Source of the DNA: Ruania alkalisoli
GTDB lineage: Bacteria; Actinomycetota; Actinomycetes; Actinomycetales; Beutenbergiaceae
DNA: 64,000 nucleotides
Assembly (NCBI RefSeq): GCF_014960965.1
Contig: NZ_CP063169.1
Location: forward strand, 2,823,581 to 2,887,580
Reading direction: 5' to 3'
In this document: positions 33,334 to 41,881 of the stretch, in pieces
How positions within the stretch are numbered: position 1 is the first letter of the stretch
Layout of the letters: the number at the start of each line of letters is the position of its first letter
Notes under the pieces: generated by a model
What the model saw: the letters and a program-made list of their open reading frames with translations, nothing else
The model's database searches: none
Told to the model about the DNA's origin: nothing
Made by a program: the position numbers and the translations under genes

Positions 33334-34379
33334 TGCTGATGGACCCAGGCGACGAGGCGGGTGAGCACGTCCGGGTCGGTCGTGGGCGGGACGCCGTGAC
33401 CGAGGTTGAGCACGTGGGCGGGGGCGGCGCGACCGGCGGCGAGCACGTCGGCGGTGTGTGCGGTGAGCGCCTCCCACGGTGCGGCGAGGAGCGCGGGGTC
33501 GATGTTGCCCTGCAGCGGTACCCCGGGGATCGCGGCGGCTGCCTGGTCGAGCGGGGTGCGCCAGTCCACGCCGACGACGTCGACGCCAACCTCGTGCATG
33601 GCGCCGAGCAGGTGGCCGGTTCCGACGCCGAAGTGGACGGTGGGCACGTCCAGGCCCCGGACCTGGCGCAGCGCGCGGGCAGAGTACGGGGCGACGTGGG
33701 CCTGGTAGTCGGCCAGGGAGAGGCCACCGGCCCAGGAGTCGAAGAGCTGCGCGGCCGAGGCACCGGCCATCACCTGTGCGTGCAGGAACTCCCCGGTCAG
33801 GTCGGCGAGCCAGGTCATCAGGTCCGCCCAGACCTCGGGCTGGGCGTGCATGAGGGTGCGGGCAGCGAGCTGGTCCTTGGACGGGCCGCCCTCGACGAGG
33901 TAGGCCGCGAGGGTGAAGGGGGCCCCGGCGAACCCGATCAGCGGGGTGGACCCGAGCTCGGCGGTCAGTCGCTGCACGGCGGTGGTGATCGGGGTGAGGT
34001 CGTCGAGCGTGCGTTCCCGCAGGGCGGCGACATCGGCGGCGGTGCGGATCGGGTGCTCGATCACCGGGCCTTTGCCGGGCACGATGTCGACATCGACGCC
34101 GGCAACCTTCAGCGGCACCACGATGTCGCTGAAGAAAATGGCTGCGTCCACGCCGTGGCGGCGGACGGGCTGCAGGGTGATCTCGGTGACGAGGTCGGGA
34201 TCGAGGCAGGCATCCAGCATCCGGGTGCCGGTACGCAGGTCGCGGTATTCGGGCAGGGAGCGCCCGGCCTGACGTTGGAACCAGACCGGGGTGGTCGCCG
34301 GGCGCTGGCCTCGGTAGGCACGGATGAGAGGCGCGTCGGCCGTACGGCCGTGGAGCGGGTGCTGCTCAGGAAGGGTCAC
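33330..34379 (-). CDS. hemE: Uroporphyrinogen decarboxylase
   Basis: A 349-residue enzyme that decarboxylates uroporphyrinogen III to coproporphyrinogen III. The substrate-binding N-terminus TPVWFQRQAGRSLPEYRDLR is at about 29-48, FFSDIVVPLKVAGVDVDIVPGKGPV at about 82-106, and FAGAPFTLAAYLVEGGPSK (about 144-162) follows. It is the first gene of the heme operon. I choose the GTG at 34379 because it gives the family length and follows a CAGAAT hexamer by 7 nt; a GTG at 34442 adds 21 unconserved residues. Confidence 0.97.
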   Translation of the reverse strand: MTLPEQHPLHGRTADAPLIRAYRGQRPATTPVWFQRQAGRSLPEYRDLRTGTRMLDACLDPDLVTEITLQPVRRHGVDAAIFFSDIVVPLKVAGVDVDIVPGKGPVIEHPIRTAADVAALRERTLDDLTPITTAVQRLTAELGSTPLIGFAGAPFTLAAYLVEGGPSKDQLAARTLMHAQPEVWADLMTWLADLTGEFLHAQVMAGASAAQLFDSWAGGLSLADYQAHVAPYSARALRQVRGLDVPTVHFGVGTGHLLGAMHEVGVDVVGVDWRTPLDQAAAAIPGVPLQGNIDPALLAAPWEALTAHTADVLAAGRAAPAHVLNLGHGVPPTTDPDVLTRLVAWVHQQ

Positions 34380-34496
34380 GCGCTCGATTCTGACATCGTC
34401 GGGCGGACCGTCTGCACAGCGTGCGCTCCGGGTGACGACCACGGCATGCCGATATCCCCGTCGATGGTGGGGTCGGCGGGGTTCGGGGCGGGGTGG

Positions 34497-36125
34497 TCAG
34501 AAGGGTGGCGGGTCGGTGCTACTGGAACTGGGGTGTAGCTCTGCCGCTGGTCGCACCTGGTGGCGGCGGGTAGGCATAGCCCGGGCATTGGCTCTCATCG
34601 ACGCGATAGCGATACGGCGGGTCTTGATCACCGGCTGACCCGGGGTACTGATGACACCGGGGAGTACGAACGTGCCCGCCGGGCTCACCAGATACGCCAC
34701 CCGATCGGGCCCGGTCCAGTAATACGTGCCCGGGCTCAACAACTCATACGTCCAGTCGGTGTGAGTCTTCACCCGGTGATGACGCCGACACAACACCGCC
34801 AGATTCCGTGAACTGGTGGGACCACCCTGCTCGTGCGGGGTGATGTGATCCACATCCCCCGTGCGAGCACTGCGCGGGCAGAACGGGAACCTACACCGCT
34901 GGTCGCGCAGGATCACCTGTTCACGCAACCTGGGACTGGCCTCATACGTGGTGGCCGAGTACTGGTCGTTCAGATCGATCACCGGCCGCACCAGCACCCG
35001 CCCCGCGCTCCCACACCAGGAACGGACCTGCTCAACCGTGACCGGGGACCGAGTGTTCTCACACCGGCCCACCACACCCCGACCGTGCTGGTCGAGGGCA
35101 TCGGCCCGCAGGTGCAGGTACAGCATCACCGTGCGCCCCGTGGCTTCCGGACCAGTGGTGCCGGTGGCGGTCGGGTCCCCGGTCGTCTCGGCCGGGCCAG
35201 TGGGGGCACCAGCCCTGGCGGGCTCGGTGACGCACGCCCTGGTCGAGTCACCCGGAACGGCTGAGCCACCCGGAGCATCCGCGGTCGCGGCCGGCGGCAA
35301 GGTGGCCTTCCCACGGGCGAGGTCACCCAATGCGATCGAACGGCGTACATCCTCACTCGCATCCGGCATGAGGGTCTTCAACGCGGCGGCGCGGGCTGCC
35401 ACGGCCGCCTCCAGGTCCAACGCGTCTGCCAGGTCCAGTCCGCCCTCGAAGTTCACAACCGCGGTCGAACCGGGCACGTGCGGGTCACCAGCATCCCCGA
35501 GGTGGATCTCGACCCGGCGCGCTTCCAACGCGGCCTGCGCTTCAGCACGCGCCTGCTCAGGATCGTAATGGTCCATCGCGGCCGCCACCGCCCGCTCGAT
35601 CTGCGCCCTACTACAGGACCCGATCGACCAGGCAACCTGCCGATCCACCCACCCCGCACCCTCGAACGGAAGCTTCCTCGTCAACCGGGCCACCGCCCGC
35701 GCCCGGTGGAAACTGACCTGCCCCGCCCGCACCCGACCCCACAGGGCCGGCAGCCGGTACGCGACCTCGACCACAGCCCCGACATAGGACAGCGCGGCCT
35801 CGTTCGACTGCCCCAACGTGGCCGCCAACCGGGCAAACCCCAAATCCGAGACCCACGGGGCACCCTGCCCCGCAAGACGCATCGGTTCTTCCATGCCAGG
35901 CACCGTCGACCCCGGCAGATCGATGTCCACCTCAGGGTCGTACACGCCCACAGCACCCGCACCGTCCTCGCCGGGCTCGACCGCTCGCTCCGCGACCCAG
36001 GAGACCACCAACTCGGCACACTCGATCTCCACCGCGCGGGCCGCAGCCCGGTTCTCCCGCACAGCCGCCAGCACATCACGCTCAGCCGAAGCCGAGAACG
36101 CGGAACCAGTAGCTGTCGAGGTCAT
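34497..36125 (-). CDS. DUF222 / HNH endonuclease domain protein (13E12-repeat family)
   Basis: A 542-residue protein with an N-terminal DUF222 region (helical, about 20-290), a Pro/Thr/Gly-rich linker, and a C-terminal HNH nuclease: LREQVILRDQRCRFPFC supplies a possible zinc pair, DVDHITPHEQGGPTSSRNLAVLCRRHH the HNH core with the second Cys/His pair. This family is abundant and often multicopy in actinobacteria; a role in mobile DNA or conflict has been suggested but not established. The ATG has GGAGGG upstream. It stands between the heme operon and hemA, apparently as an inserted gene. I see no flanking repeats. Confidence 0.9.
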   Translation of the reverse strand: MTSTATGSAFSASAERDVLAAVRENRAAARAVEIECAELVVSWVAERAVEPGEDGAGAVGVYDPEVDIDLPGSTVPGMEEPMRLAGQGAPWVSDLGFARLAATLGQSNEAALSYVGAVVEVAYRLPALWGRVRAGQVSFHRARAVARLTRKLPFEGAGWVDRQVAWSIGSCSRAQIERAVAAAMDHYDPEQARAEAQAALEARRVEIHLGDAGDPHVPGSTAVVNFEGGLDLADALDLEAAVAARAAALKTLMPDASEDVRRSIALGDLARGKATLPPAATADAPGGSAVPGDSTRACVTEPARAGAPTGPAETTGDPTATGTTGPEATGRTVMLYLHLRADALDQHGRGVVGRCENTRSPVTVEQVRSWCGSAGRVLVRPVIDLNDQYSATTYEASPRLREQVILRDQRCRFPFCPRSARTGDVDHITPHEQGGPTSSRNLAVLCRRHHRVKTHTDWTYELLSPGTYYWTGPDRVAYLVSPAGTFVLPGVISTPGQPVIKTRRIAIASMRANARAMPTRRHQVRPAAELHPSSSSTDPPPF

Positions 36126-36220
36126 GACTTCACCCTCCCACCCACCACCGACATCGCCCCGTGAGCCCAGGTCAGAGGACAGATCACTGCGACTGCTGGT
36201 CGATCGAAACGACCTCGCAG

Positions 36221-36226
36221 TAGCCT
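36221..36226 (+). promoter_or_regulatory. -10 element of a leaderless alpha/beta-hydrolase transcript
   Basis: TAGCCT, 5 nt before the ATG of the alpha/beta-hydrolase gene, without a ribosome site. Confidence 0.4.
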
Positions 36227-36231
36227 GCCTC

Positions 36232-36948
36232 ATGGTCAAATCGCCGACACCCGCAGACACGGACCGTCCTCACGCGCTCCTCATCCCTGGCGCCGGCTCC
36301 GACCCCGGCTACTGGGACGCACTCCGTGCACGGCTGACTGCTTCAGGTCGCTCGAGCACTGCGGTCGATCTCCCCTGCGCGGACGAGTCCGCGTCTCTGG
36401 AGGACTACGCGAGAACCGTGGTGGACGCCGCCGAGCGGGACGGGGCCGCCGGTGAGCCCGTCCACGTCGTCGCACACTCCTTCGGCGCCTTCACCGCCGG
36501 GCTCGTGCCCGACCTGCTCCCCGTGGCGCGCCTGACTCTGCTGAGTCCGATGATCCCGGCACCGGGCGAGTCCGGCGCACAGTGGTGGGCCGCGACGGAC
36601 CAGGCCGGCGCTCACCAGCGGGCCGCCGAACGCGACGGGCTCCAGCTGCCGCTCGACATGGACGAGCTCTTCTACACCGGCTTCAGTGCCGAACAGCGCG
36701 AGAACGCCGACCGGTGGGAGCGCGATCAGTCCGACCGCGCATTCTCCCAACCGTGGCCCAGGGCCGGCTGGCCCGAGGTCCCGACGACGGTACTCGCCTT
36801 TGCCTCCGACCGTCTCTTCCCACCGGAGTTCACCGAGCGCCTGGCAACGGAGCGTATCGGCCCGCACATCTTCGGCGAGGTGCCTGGAGGTCACATGGGG
36901 ATGGTCAGCCACCCGGACGAGCTCGCCGATGCGATCACCCGCGCGTAG
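36232..36948 (+). CDS. Alpha/beta hydrolase
   Basis: A 238-residue alpha/beta hydrolase of the esterase/salicylate-esterase-like group: LLIPGAGSDPGYWDAL (oxyanion region, about 16-31), the nucleophile elbow VAHSFGAFTAG with Ser near residue 82, a late Asp in FASDRLFPPEF and the His in GGHMGMVSHPDELADAI. All three catalytic residues are seen. The ATG follows TAGCCT by 5 nt; the frame is open upstream through the antisense of the HNH gene, which I exclude. It converges with the CPBP protease gene with one base between stops. Confidence 0.9.
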   Translation: MVKSPTPADTDRPHALLIPGAGSDPGYWDALRARLTASGRSSTAVDLPCADESASLEDYARTVVDAAERDGAAGEPVHVVAHSFGAFTAGLVPDLLPVARLTLLSPMIPAPGESGAQWWAATDQAGAHQRAAERDGLQLPLDMDELFYTGFSAEQRENADRWERDQSDRAFSQPWPRAGWPEVPTTVLAFASDRLFPPEFTERLATERIGPHIFGEVPGGHMGMVSHPDELADAITRA

Positions 36949-36949
36949 G

Positions 36950-38044
36950 TCACGCCTCGTGGCCCGGCTTCCACGACACGCCGGGTTCGGCCTGCTTCCG
37001 GAACTGCCCGAGGGCGACGATCAGCAGCACCACGGCCGCCATGAGAATCCATCCCGGCATCCCAAGGAACGTGCCCAGCGACGCCTGCTGCACATCCTGG
37101 GCGGCATCCACGTGCAGTAGCAACAACGTCGTGCCGGTAGCGGCGTTCACAGCACCGTGTCCCACGACGGCCGGCCAGACCGACGCAGTCCGCAGGCGCA
37201 GCCATCCCAGGAGGACCCCCAGGGGCACACAGAACCCGATCATGAGCGCCAGACCGCGGGCATCGGAGTAGCCGAAGTTGTACCCGAGCAGGATGATCGG
37301 TGCGTGCCACAGCGCCCAGATCACACCGGAGATCAGCAGTGCCGGCCACCGGCCGAGCGGCAGCAGGTTCGGCACCAGCCACCCCCGCCAGCCCAGCTCC
37401 TCCCCGAACGCCGCCGCCGAGCTCACCAACGCGTTGATGGGCACGGCTGCGATACTCACCAGGAGCAGCATTTGCGGCGTCATGCCCGCGGTGCCGCCTG
37501 GCCCGGCCTGTGCCTCGATCTGCTGCAGCTGAGCCTGTGCTGCGGAGAGGTGTTCCAGGTCGAGCTGGATCATGCCGAGCGCCGCCCCGAGGAACACGGC
37601 AGCGAACGGCAGCACGGCGAAGGCGAATAGGGTCGCCGCGCTCATCCCGATCGTGCGACCGAAGGGGCGCAACGGCCCCAGGCCGAGGCGCCGCGGGATG
37701 CTCGCCGGACGATCCACGCCGAAGATCACCACTGCGGCAGCGATGGTGGGGGTGTACATCATCAGCAGGGCGAAGATCTGGAACAGCGGATGCCCCAGGC
37801 CTTCGCCGGAAAGCCACAGCGGCAAGCACGCCACCCAGGCCAGGCCCATCGCCACGACGACGAAGATCACCACCGCTCGCCATCGCACCCGTTCCGGCAG
37901 GATCGGCGCATAGCGCGCGTTCCGTTCCGCTTGCTCTCTCACCCAGTCCCTCGTCGGCGCCGGTTCCGTTGATACTGTCGGCGCCACCGGGGCCGTGGAG
38001 ATCCCGCCCGCGGCTCGCTGGCCCTCCTCGTGCTGCTCGGGCAT
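36950..38044 (-). CDS. CPBP-family intramembrane metalloprotease (CAAX/Abi type)
   Basis: A 364-residue multi-pass membrane protein. The two CPBP motifs are clear: EELGWRGWLVPNLLP (about 219-233, the EExxxR motif) and the HxxI-type ALWHAPIILLGYNF (about 253-266), with a third polar site FCVPLGVLLGWLRLRT. Such proteins cleave or bind prenylated or peptide substrates in the membrane; bacterial members serve in bacteriocin self-protection or unknown roles. The ATG has AGAGGAAAGG upstream. No bacteriocin-like gene is adjacent. Confidence 0.92.
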   Translation of the reverse strand: MPEQHEEGQRAAGGISTAPVAPTVSTEPAPTRDWVREQAERNARYAPILPERVRWRAVVIFVVVAMGLAWVACLPLWLSGEGLGHPLFQIFALLMMYTPTIAAAVVIFGVDRPASIPRRLGLGPLRPFGRTIGMSAATLFAFAVLPFAAVFLGAALGMIQLDLEHLSAAQAQLQQIEAQAGPGGTAGMTPQMLLLVSIAAVPINALVSSAAAFGEELGWRGWLVPNLLPLGRWPALLISGVIWALWHAPIILLGYNFGYSDARGLALMIGFCVPLGVLLGWLRLRTASVWPAVVGHGAVNAATGTTLLLLHVDAAQDVQQASLGTFLGMPGWILMAAVVLLIVALGQFRKQAEPGVSWKPGHEA

Positions 38045-38208
38045 GACCTTTCCTCTCTCGCTCGCTCACCATCGACGGTAGAAGGCACGGATCGCCCTGG
38101 GCCTCCCCCACGCGATCGATTCGCCGATCTCCCCCTCGGGGAGGAGCTCGGTGGTACGGGAATGCTGTACCCGATCCGATCGTTGGGCACGGCATGGGGT
38201 ACGCACCG

Positions 38209-38634
38209 ATGACCGAGAACGAGATCCAGGCGTTCATCCGCGCCACCCCCGCCCGGACCGTGGCGGCAGCGACCACCCGCAAGGACGGTCGCCCACACGT
38301 GGTGCCCGTCTGGGTGGCCTTCGACGACGAGAGCGGGCAGATCGTATTCAACACGGGCGACGAGACCGTGAAGGCTCGATCACTACGGCGCACCGGGCAA
38401 GTGGCCCTGAGCTTCCATGACGACATTCCGCCGTTCAACTTCGTGACGATCGAAGGCACCGTGGAGCTGATCGACGACCTCGACCAAGTGCGCACCTGGG
38501 CCACCCGGATCGCCGCACGTTACATGGGCGCCGAGCGCGCCGAGGAGTTCGGGGCACGCAACGGGGTGCCCGGTGAGCTGCTGGTCCGCGTCACCCCGAC
38601 GAAAGTGATCGCGGCACGCGACCTCGCCGACTGA
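38209..38634 (+). CDS. Pyridoxamine 5'-phosphate oxidase-like, PPOX-class flavin/F420 protein
   Basis: A 141-residue split-barrel protein. The pattern TVAAATTRKDGRPHVVPVWVAFDD (about 17-40), KARSLRRTGQVALSF and FNFVTIEGTVELIDD matches PPOX-class F420- or FMN-dependent enzymes of actinobacteria. Probably a small reductase or cofactor carrier. I prefer the ATG at 38209 (MTENEI), where homologues usually begin; an ATG at 38194 is in frame. Confidence 0.88.
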   Translation: MTENEIQAFIRATPARTVAAATTRKDGRPHVVPVWVAFDDESGQIVFNTGDETVKARSLRRTGQVALSFHDDIPPFNFVTIEGTVELIDDLDQVRTWATRIAARYMGAERAEEFGARNGVPGELLVRVTPTKVIAARDLAD

Positions 38635-38743
38635 GTGGGATCGCCCACACCCGCCGGTGGGTTGATCGGCAGCAGCACGCCGCGGAGCCGGTCCGCACGC
38701 TGGGATGTGACAGACCGTCCCGATCTGCGCCCGCCGCCGCTTC

Positions 38744-38749
38744 TACCAT
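38744..38749 (+). promoter_or_regulatory. -10 element of a leaderless hemA transcript
   Basis: TACCAT, 6 nt before the hemA GTG with no Shine-Dalgarno sequence. Confidence 0.5.
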
Positions 38750-38755
38750 GGACGT

Positions 38756-40024
38756 GTGCTGGTATGCGTGAGTGCAAGTCATCGAACAGCTGACTTCACC
38801 CTCCTGGAACGACTCGCCGCCTCCGGTGGCGGCTCAGCCCTGCACCTGGACGATCCCGAGGTGCGAGGTGCGGTGGTCGTGGCCACCTGCAATCGGTATG
38901 AGTCCTACCTGGACGTCGACACCGGCACCGGCACGGACACGGATGCAGCGGCCGAGTCCGTCATCGCACGCGCCCTCGACCGGATCGCCACGCGCGCCGG
39001 CATCGATCCGACCGAACTGCGCACCCGCACCCGCACGATGAGGGCCAGTCGCGTCGCGGCACACCTGTTCGCCGTGGCGAGCGGGCTGGACTCGGTGGTG
39101 CTTGGGGAGGACGAGATCGCCGGGCAGGTACGCCGGTCTCTGGCGGAGGCCCGCCAGGGCGGTACCACCACCCCGAGCCTGGAGCGGCTGTTCCAGATGG
39201 CCTCGACCACCTCGCGTGGAGTGAAGAACACCACCAAGATCAACGCGGCCGGCCGTTCGATGGTCCGCCTCGCGCTCGACCTGGCCGAGACGCGCCTCCC
39301 GGCCTGGCAGGAAGCGAAAGTGCTGATCATCGGCACCGGCGCCTATGCCCGGACCACGCTCGCCGCCCTCCGTGACCGCGGTGTCGGTGTGGTGGATGTG
39401 GCCTCCCCCTCAGGCCGTGAGCAGCGGTTCGCACTGCGTGAAGGCGTCCGGGCTGTACCGACGTCCGAGCGGACCGAGGCGCTGCGGCGGGCCGACCTGG
39501 TGATCACCTCCACGAATGTCCTCACACTCACCGCCCCCGATCTGACCGAAGCCCAGCGGCTGCCAGGTCATCCGATGCTGGTGGTGGACCTGGGGCTGCC
39601 GGCGAACGTCAGCAAGGATGTCGCCCACCTGCATGGCGTGGACCTGCTGGACCTGGAAACCATCAGCCTGCACGCGCCTGTCCAGGAGCTCAACGCGAGT
39701 GCCGAGGCGCTGGACCTCGTTGACCAGGCGGCGCAGGAGTTCGAGCAGCGTTCCGCCGAGGACGCCGCCGCACCGGCGATCGTGGCCTACCGCACGCATG
39801 TGGAGCAGGTGCTGGAGGCAGAGCTCGCACGCGCCCGCGCACGCGGCGACGCCGACGATGAGACCGAGCGGGCGCTCCGGCACTTCGCGAGCGTGCTGAT
39901 CCACACCCCCACCACCCGGGCGCGGGAGCATGCAGCCGAGGGCCGCCTGGACGACGTGGTCGCGGCGATGCGCACCCTGTACGGGATCGAGACCTTCGGC
40001 ACCCAGGGCACGGCCGACATCTGA
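38756..40024 (+). CDS. hemA: Glutamyl-tRNA reductase
   Basis: A 422-residue NADPH enzyme that makes glutamate-1-semialdehyde, the first committed step of heme synthesis; hemL in this window performs the next. The catalytic Cys is in VVVATCNRYESYLDV (about residue 47), the substrate-binding GLDSVVLGEDEIAGQVR is at about 111-127, the NADPH loop VLIIGTGAYARTTLAALRDRG at about 189-209, and the dimerisation helix is C-terminal. Leaderless start: TACCAT 6 nt before the GTG. It is separated from the rest of the heme genes by about 4 kb and lies on the other strand. Confidence 0.98.
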   Translation: MLVCVSASHRTADFTLLERLAASGGGSALHLDDPEVRGAVVVATCNRYESYLDVDTGTGTDTDAAAESVIARALDRIATRAGIDPTELRTRTRTMRASRVAAHLFAVASGLDSVVLGEDEIAGQVRRSLAEARQGGTTTPSLERLFQMASTTSRGVKNTTKINAAGRSMVRLALDLAETRLPAWQEAKVLIIGTGAYARTTLAALRDRGVGVVDVASPSGREQRFALREGVRAVPTSERTEALRRADLVITSTNVLTLTAPDLTEAQRLPGHPMLVVDLGLPANVSKDVAHLHGVDLLDLETISLHAPVQELNASAEALDLVDQAAQEFEQRSAEDAAAPAIVAYRTHVEQVLEAELARARARGDADDETERALRHFASVLIHTPTTRAREHAAEGRLDDVVAAMRTLYGIETFGTQGTADI

Positions 40025-40036
40025 GACGCTAGCGGG

Positions 40037-40846
40037 GTGAGCACCTACCCCACGCTGGATGCGTTCGACTTCCCGGTCAGCCTCGCCGTCTCCTCCGACA
40101 CCGAGGTCCTCAGTCTCGACGGTGATGTCGAAGCGGTCCGTCCGTGGAAGTCCGTCACCAAGCCTCTGGCTGCCCTGGCCACGCTGATCGCGATCGACCG
40201 CGGCTACCTCCAGCTCGACGACCCAGCCGGTCCGGAAGGCGCCACGGTGCGTCACCTGCTCGCCCACGCCTCCGGGCTGCCGTTCGAGGACGGCGGCCCG
40301 GTTCAGCGCCCCGGTCAGCGCCGGGTGTACTCAAACATCGGCTTCGAAACGCTCGCCGGGCACGTCTCCGATGCCGTGGACACCGACTTCCCGGTGTGGG
40401 TGCGCGAGGTGATCCTCAAACCGCTGGAGATGACGTCAGTGGAGTTCCACGGCAGTGCCGCGTACGCGGCCGGCGGCTCCACCCTGGACGTGCTGGCGCT
40501 CGGCCTGGAGTTGCTGACGCCCACCCTGCTCGACGCGGACCTGGCCGAACAGGCCCGGACCGTGCAGTTCCCCGGGCTCGCTGGGGTGCTACCGGGGTTC
40601 GGCAACCAGAGCCGCAACGACTGGGGCCTGGGCTATGAGATCCGCGGTGAGAAGTCGCCACACTGGACCGCACCCACGGCCAATCCGGCGACCTTCGGGC
40701 ACTTCGGTCAGTCGGGCAGCTACGTGTGGGTGGATCCGGACGCGCGCCTGACCGCGGCGTTCCTGGGCGCCGAGCCCTTCAGCGTCGAGGTGCACGGGGC
40801 GTTGTGGCCGCGGCTGCACGAGGAGATCCTCGCCGCGCACGGGTGA
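40037..40846 (+). CDS. Serine hydrolase of the beta-lactamase/esterase family
   Basis: A 269-residue class-C-like serine hydrolase without a signal peptide. The active-site triad of the family is visible: SVTK (nucleophile Ser and Lys, about 39-42), YSN (about 97-99) and the HFGQSG motif near residue 228. HLLAHASGLPFEDGG is also typical. It is more probably an esterase/peptidase than an antibiotic-resistance enzyme because it is cytoplasmic. The GTG is 6 nt behind GACGCT and 12 bp behind hemA. Confidence 0.9.
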   Translation: MSTYPTLDAFDFPVSLAVSSDTEVLSLDGDVEAVRPWKSVTKPLAALATLIAIDRGYLQLDDPAGPEGATVRHLLAHASGLPFEDGGPVQRPGQRRVYSNIGFETLAGHVSDAVDTDFPVWVREVILKPLEMTSVEFHGSAAYAAGGSTLDVLALGLELLTPTLLDADLAEQARTVQFPGLAGVLPGFGNQSRNDWGLGYEIRGEKSPHWTAPTANPATFGHFGQSGSYVWVDPDARLTAAFLGAEPFSVEVHGALWPRLHEEILAAHG

Positions 40847-40851
40847 GTGCG

Positions 40852-41661
40852 TCAGCCGGCGGGATGAAACTGACGGGAATACTGCCAACCGTTGTCGATA
40901 CGAGCCTGGTTGGCAGCGTGACCGTCGATTTCATCCGCGCACAACCCGGCGAAGGTCGCCAGCAGCCGATGCGCGGCCGAAACGTCAGCCCTCCCGGTCC
41001 GTTCGATCACCTCGGCCACGGCGTCGGGGGCGAAGTAGCCGGCGCCCGCGTAGATCTCGATGCGCAGCTTCACCGCCGCAGCGTCCATCTCCGGGTGGAA
41101 CTGAGTGACGTACTGGCAGGGTCCGAACCGGTACATCTGCACCGGGCAGGCAGGTGAACTAGCCAGCACGACGGCGCCCGGCGGCAAAGTGGTGCACGCT
41201 TCCTTGTGGCCCACGTACGCGTGGAAGGTGTCCGGAAGTCCCGCCAGCAGGGGATCGTTACGCCCCGTCTCGGTGAGGGTGATCTCGACCGCGTCGGTGT
41301 TCTCCGCGTAGGTCGAGTCGACCTCGCCCCCGGCCCAGCGACCGACGACTCCGACGCCGTAGCACAGGCCCAGGAACGGGATCCGATGGCGGGAGATCTC
41401 ATCGAGAACGTCGAGCAGGGTGGCCTCGACAGCGCGCTGCACCGGTGACTTGTCCGTCTCCGGAGTGCTCGACGTGAACGGGCTACCACCGAGGATCACG
41501 CCGGAGAAGCGGCGCACGTCCCCCACCGCCTCACCCCGGTCGAGCCGGATCCGCACAAGCTCCTGCTCGCTGAGTCCGGTGTGCTGCAGCACGCTCGCGT
41601 ACTCGGCATCCGCTGCCACCTCTTCGGCGCGGGATGCCAGGAAGCAAAGCGGACGGGTCAT
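40852..41661 (-). CDS. Type 1 glutamine amidotransferase (GMP-synthase-like)
   Basis: A 269-residue stand-alone class-I glutamine amidotransferase. The nucleophile Cys is in FLGLCYGVGVVG (about residue 99) and the His-Glu pair in VTQFHPEMD (about 189). The synthetase partner is not fused, so the ammonia acceptor is unknown; similar proteins are simply called GMP synthase-like or gamma-glutamyl hydrolase-like. The ATG follows GATACT by 6 nt. The frame is open upstream to 42066 but runs antisense to the helicase gene, so I exclude that part. Confidence 0.9.
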   Translation of the reverse strand: MTRPLCFLASRAEEVAADAEYASVLQHTGLSEQELVRIRLDRGEAVGDVRRFSGVILGGSPFTSSTPETDKSPVQRAVEATLLDVLDEISRHRIPFLGLCYGVGVVGRWAGGEVDSTYAENTDAVEITLTETGRNDPLLAGLPDTFHAYVGHKEACTTLPPGAVVLASSPACPVQMYRFGPCQYVTQFHPEMDAAAVKLRIEIYAGAGYFAPDAVAEVIERTGRADVSAAHRLLATFAGLCADEIDGHAANQARIDNGWQYSRQFHPAG

Positions 41662-41810
41662 CCGTCCAGTATCGCCTAGGGCCAGGCCGCGAGCGGGCGC
41701 TTCGATGCGATGTTCAGCACCCGGACACGAGCTCGGCAGCCGCCCGATCAGCGCGCCAGCTGCGTTCAGGGGTCTGAAGTTCAGGGTGAAACCCGAGATG
41801 GGGTCGATCT

Positions 41811-41832
41811 TTCGGCCCATGAGCGGGCCGAA
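41811..41832. other. Inverted repeat upstream of the DUF3516 helicase gene
   Basis: Perfect 8-bp arms TTCGGCCC / GGGCCGAA with a 6-nt loop, about 50 bp before the helicase start in the 220-bp gap between divergent genes. It may be an operator or a transcript hairpin; nothing decides between these. Confidence 0.4.
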
Positions 41833-41881
41833 GCGCAACGCGGCGCAGGCCAGCGACCACCGTGCTGAGACAATCAAGTCG

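Noticed and set aside
34380-34496. Scar or attachment site of a mobile element beside the DUF222-HNH gene
   Set aside because: I saw no direct or inverted repeats matching the other side of the gene, and no integrase or transposase nearby.
36891-38504. A 537-codon open frame on the minus strand
   Set aside because: Out-of-frame shadow of the CPBP protease gene and antisense to the PPOX-type gene.
40037-40846. Antibiotic beta-lactamase
   Set aside because: The serine hydrolase has the SxxK/YxN motifs but no signal peptide, so a periplasmic resistance role is unlikely.
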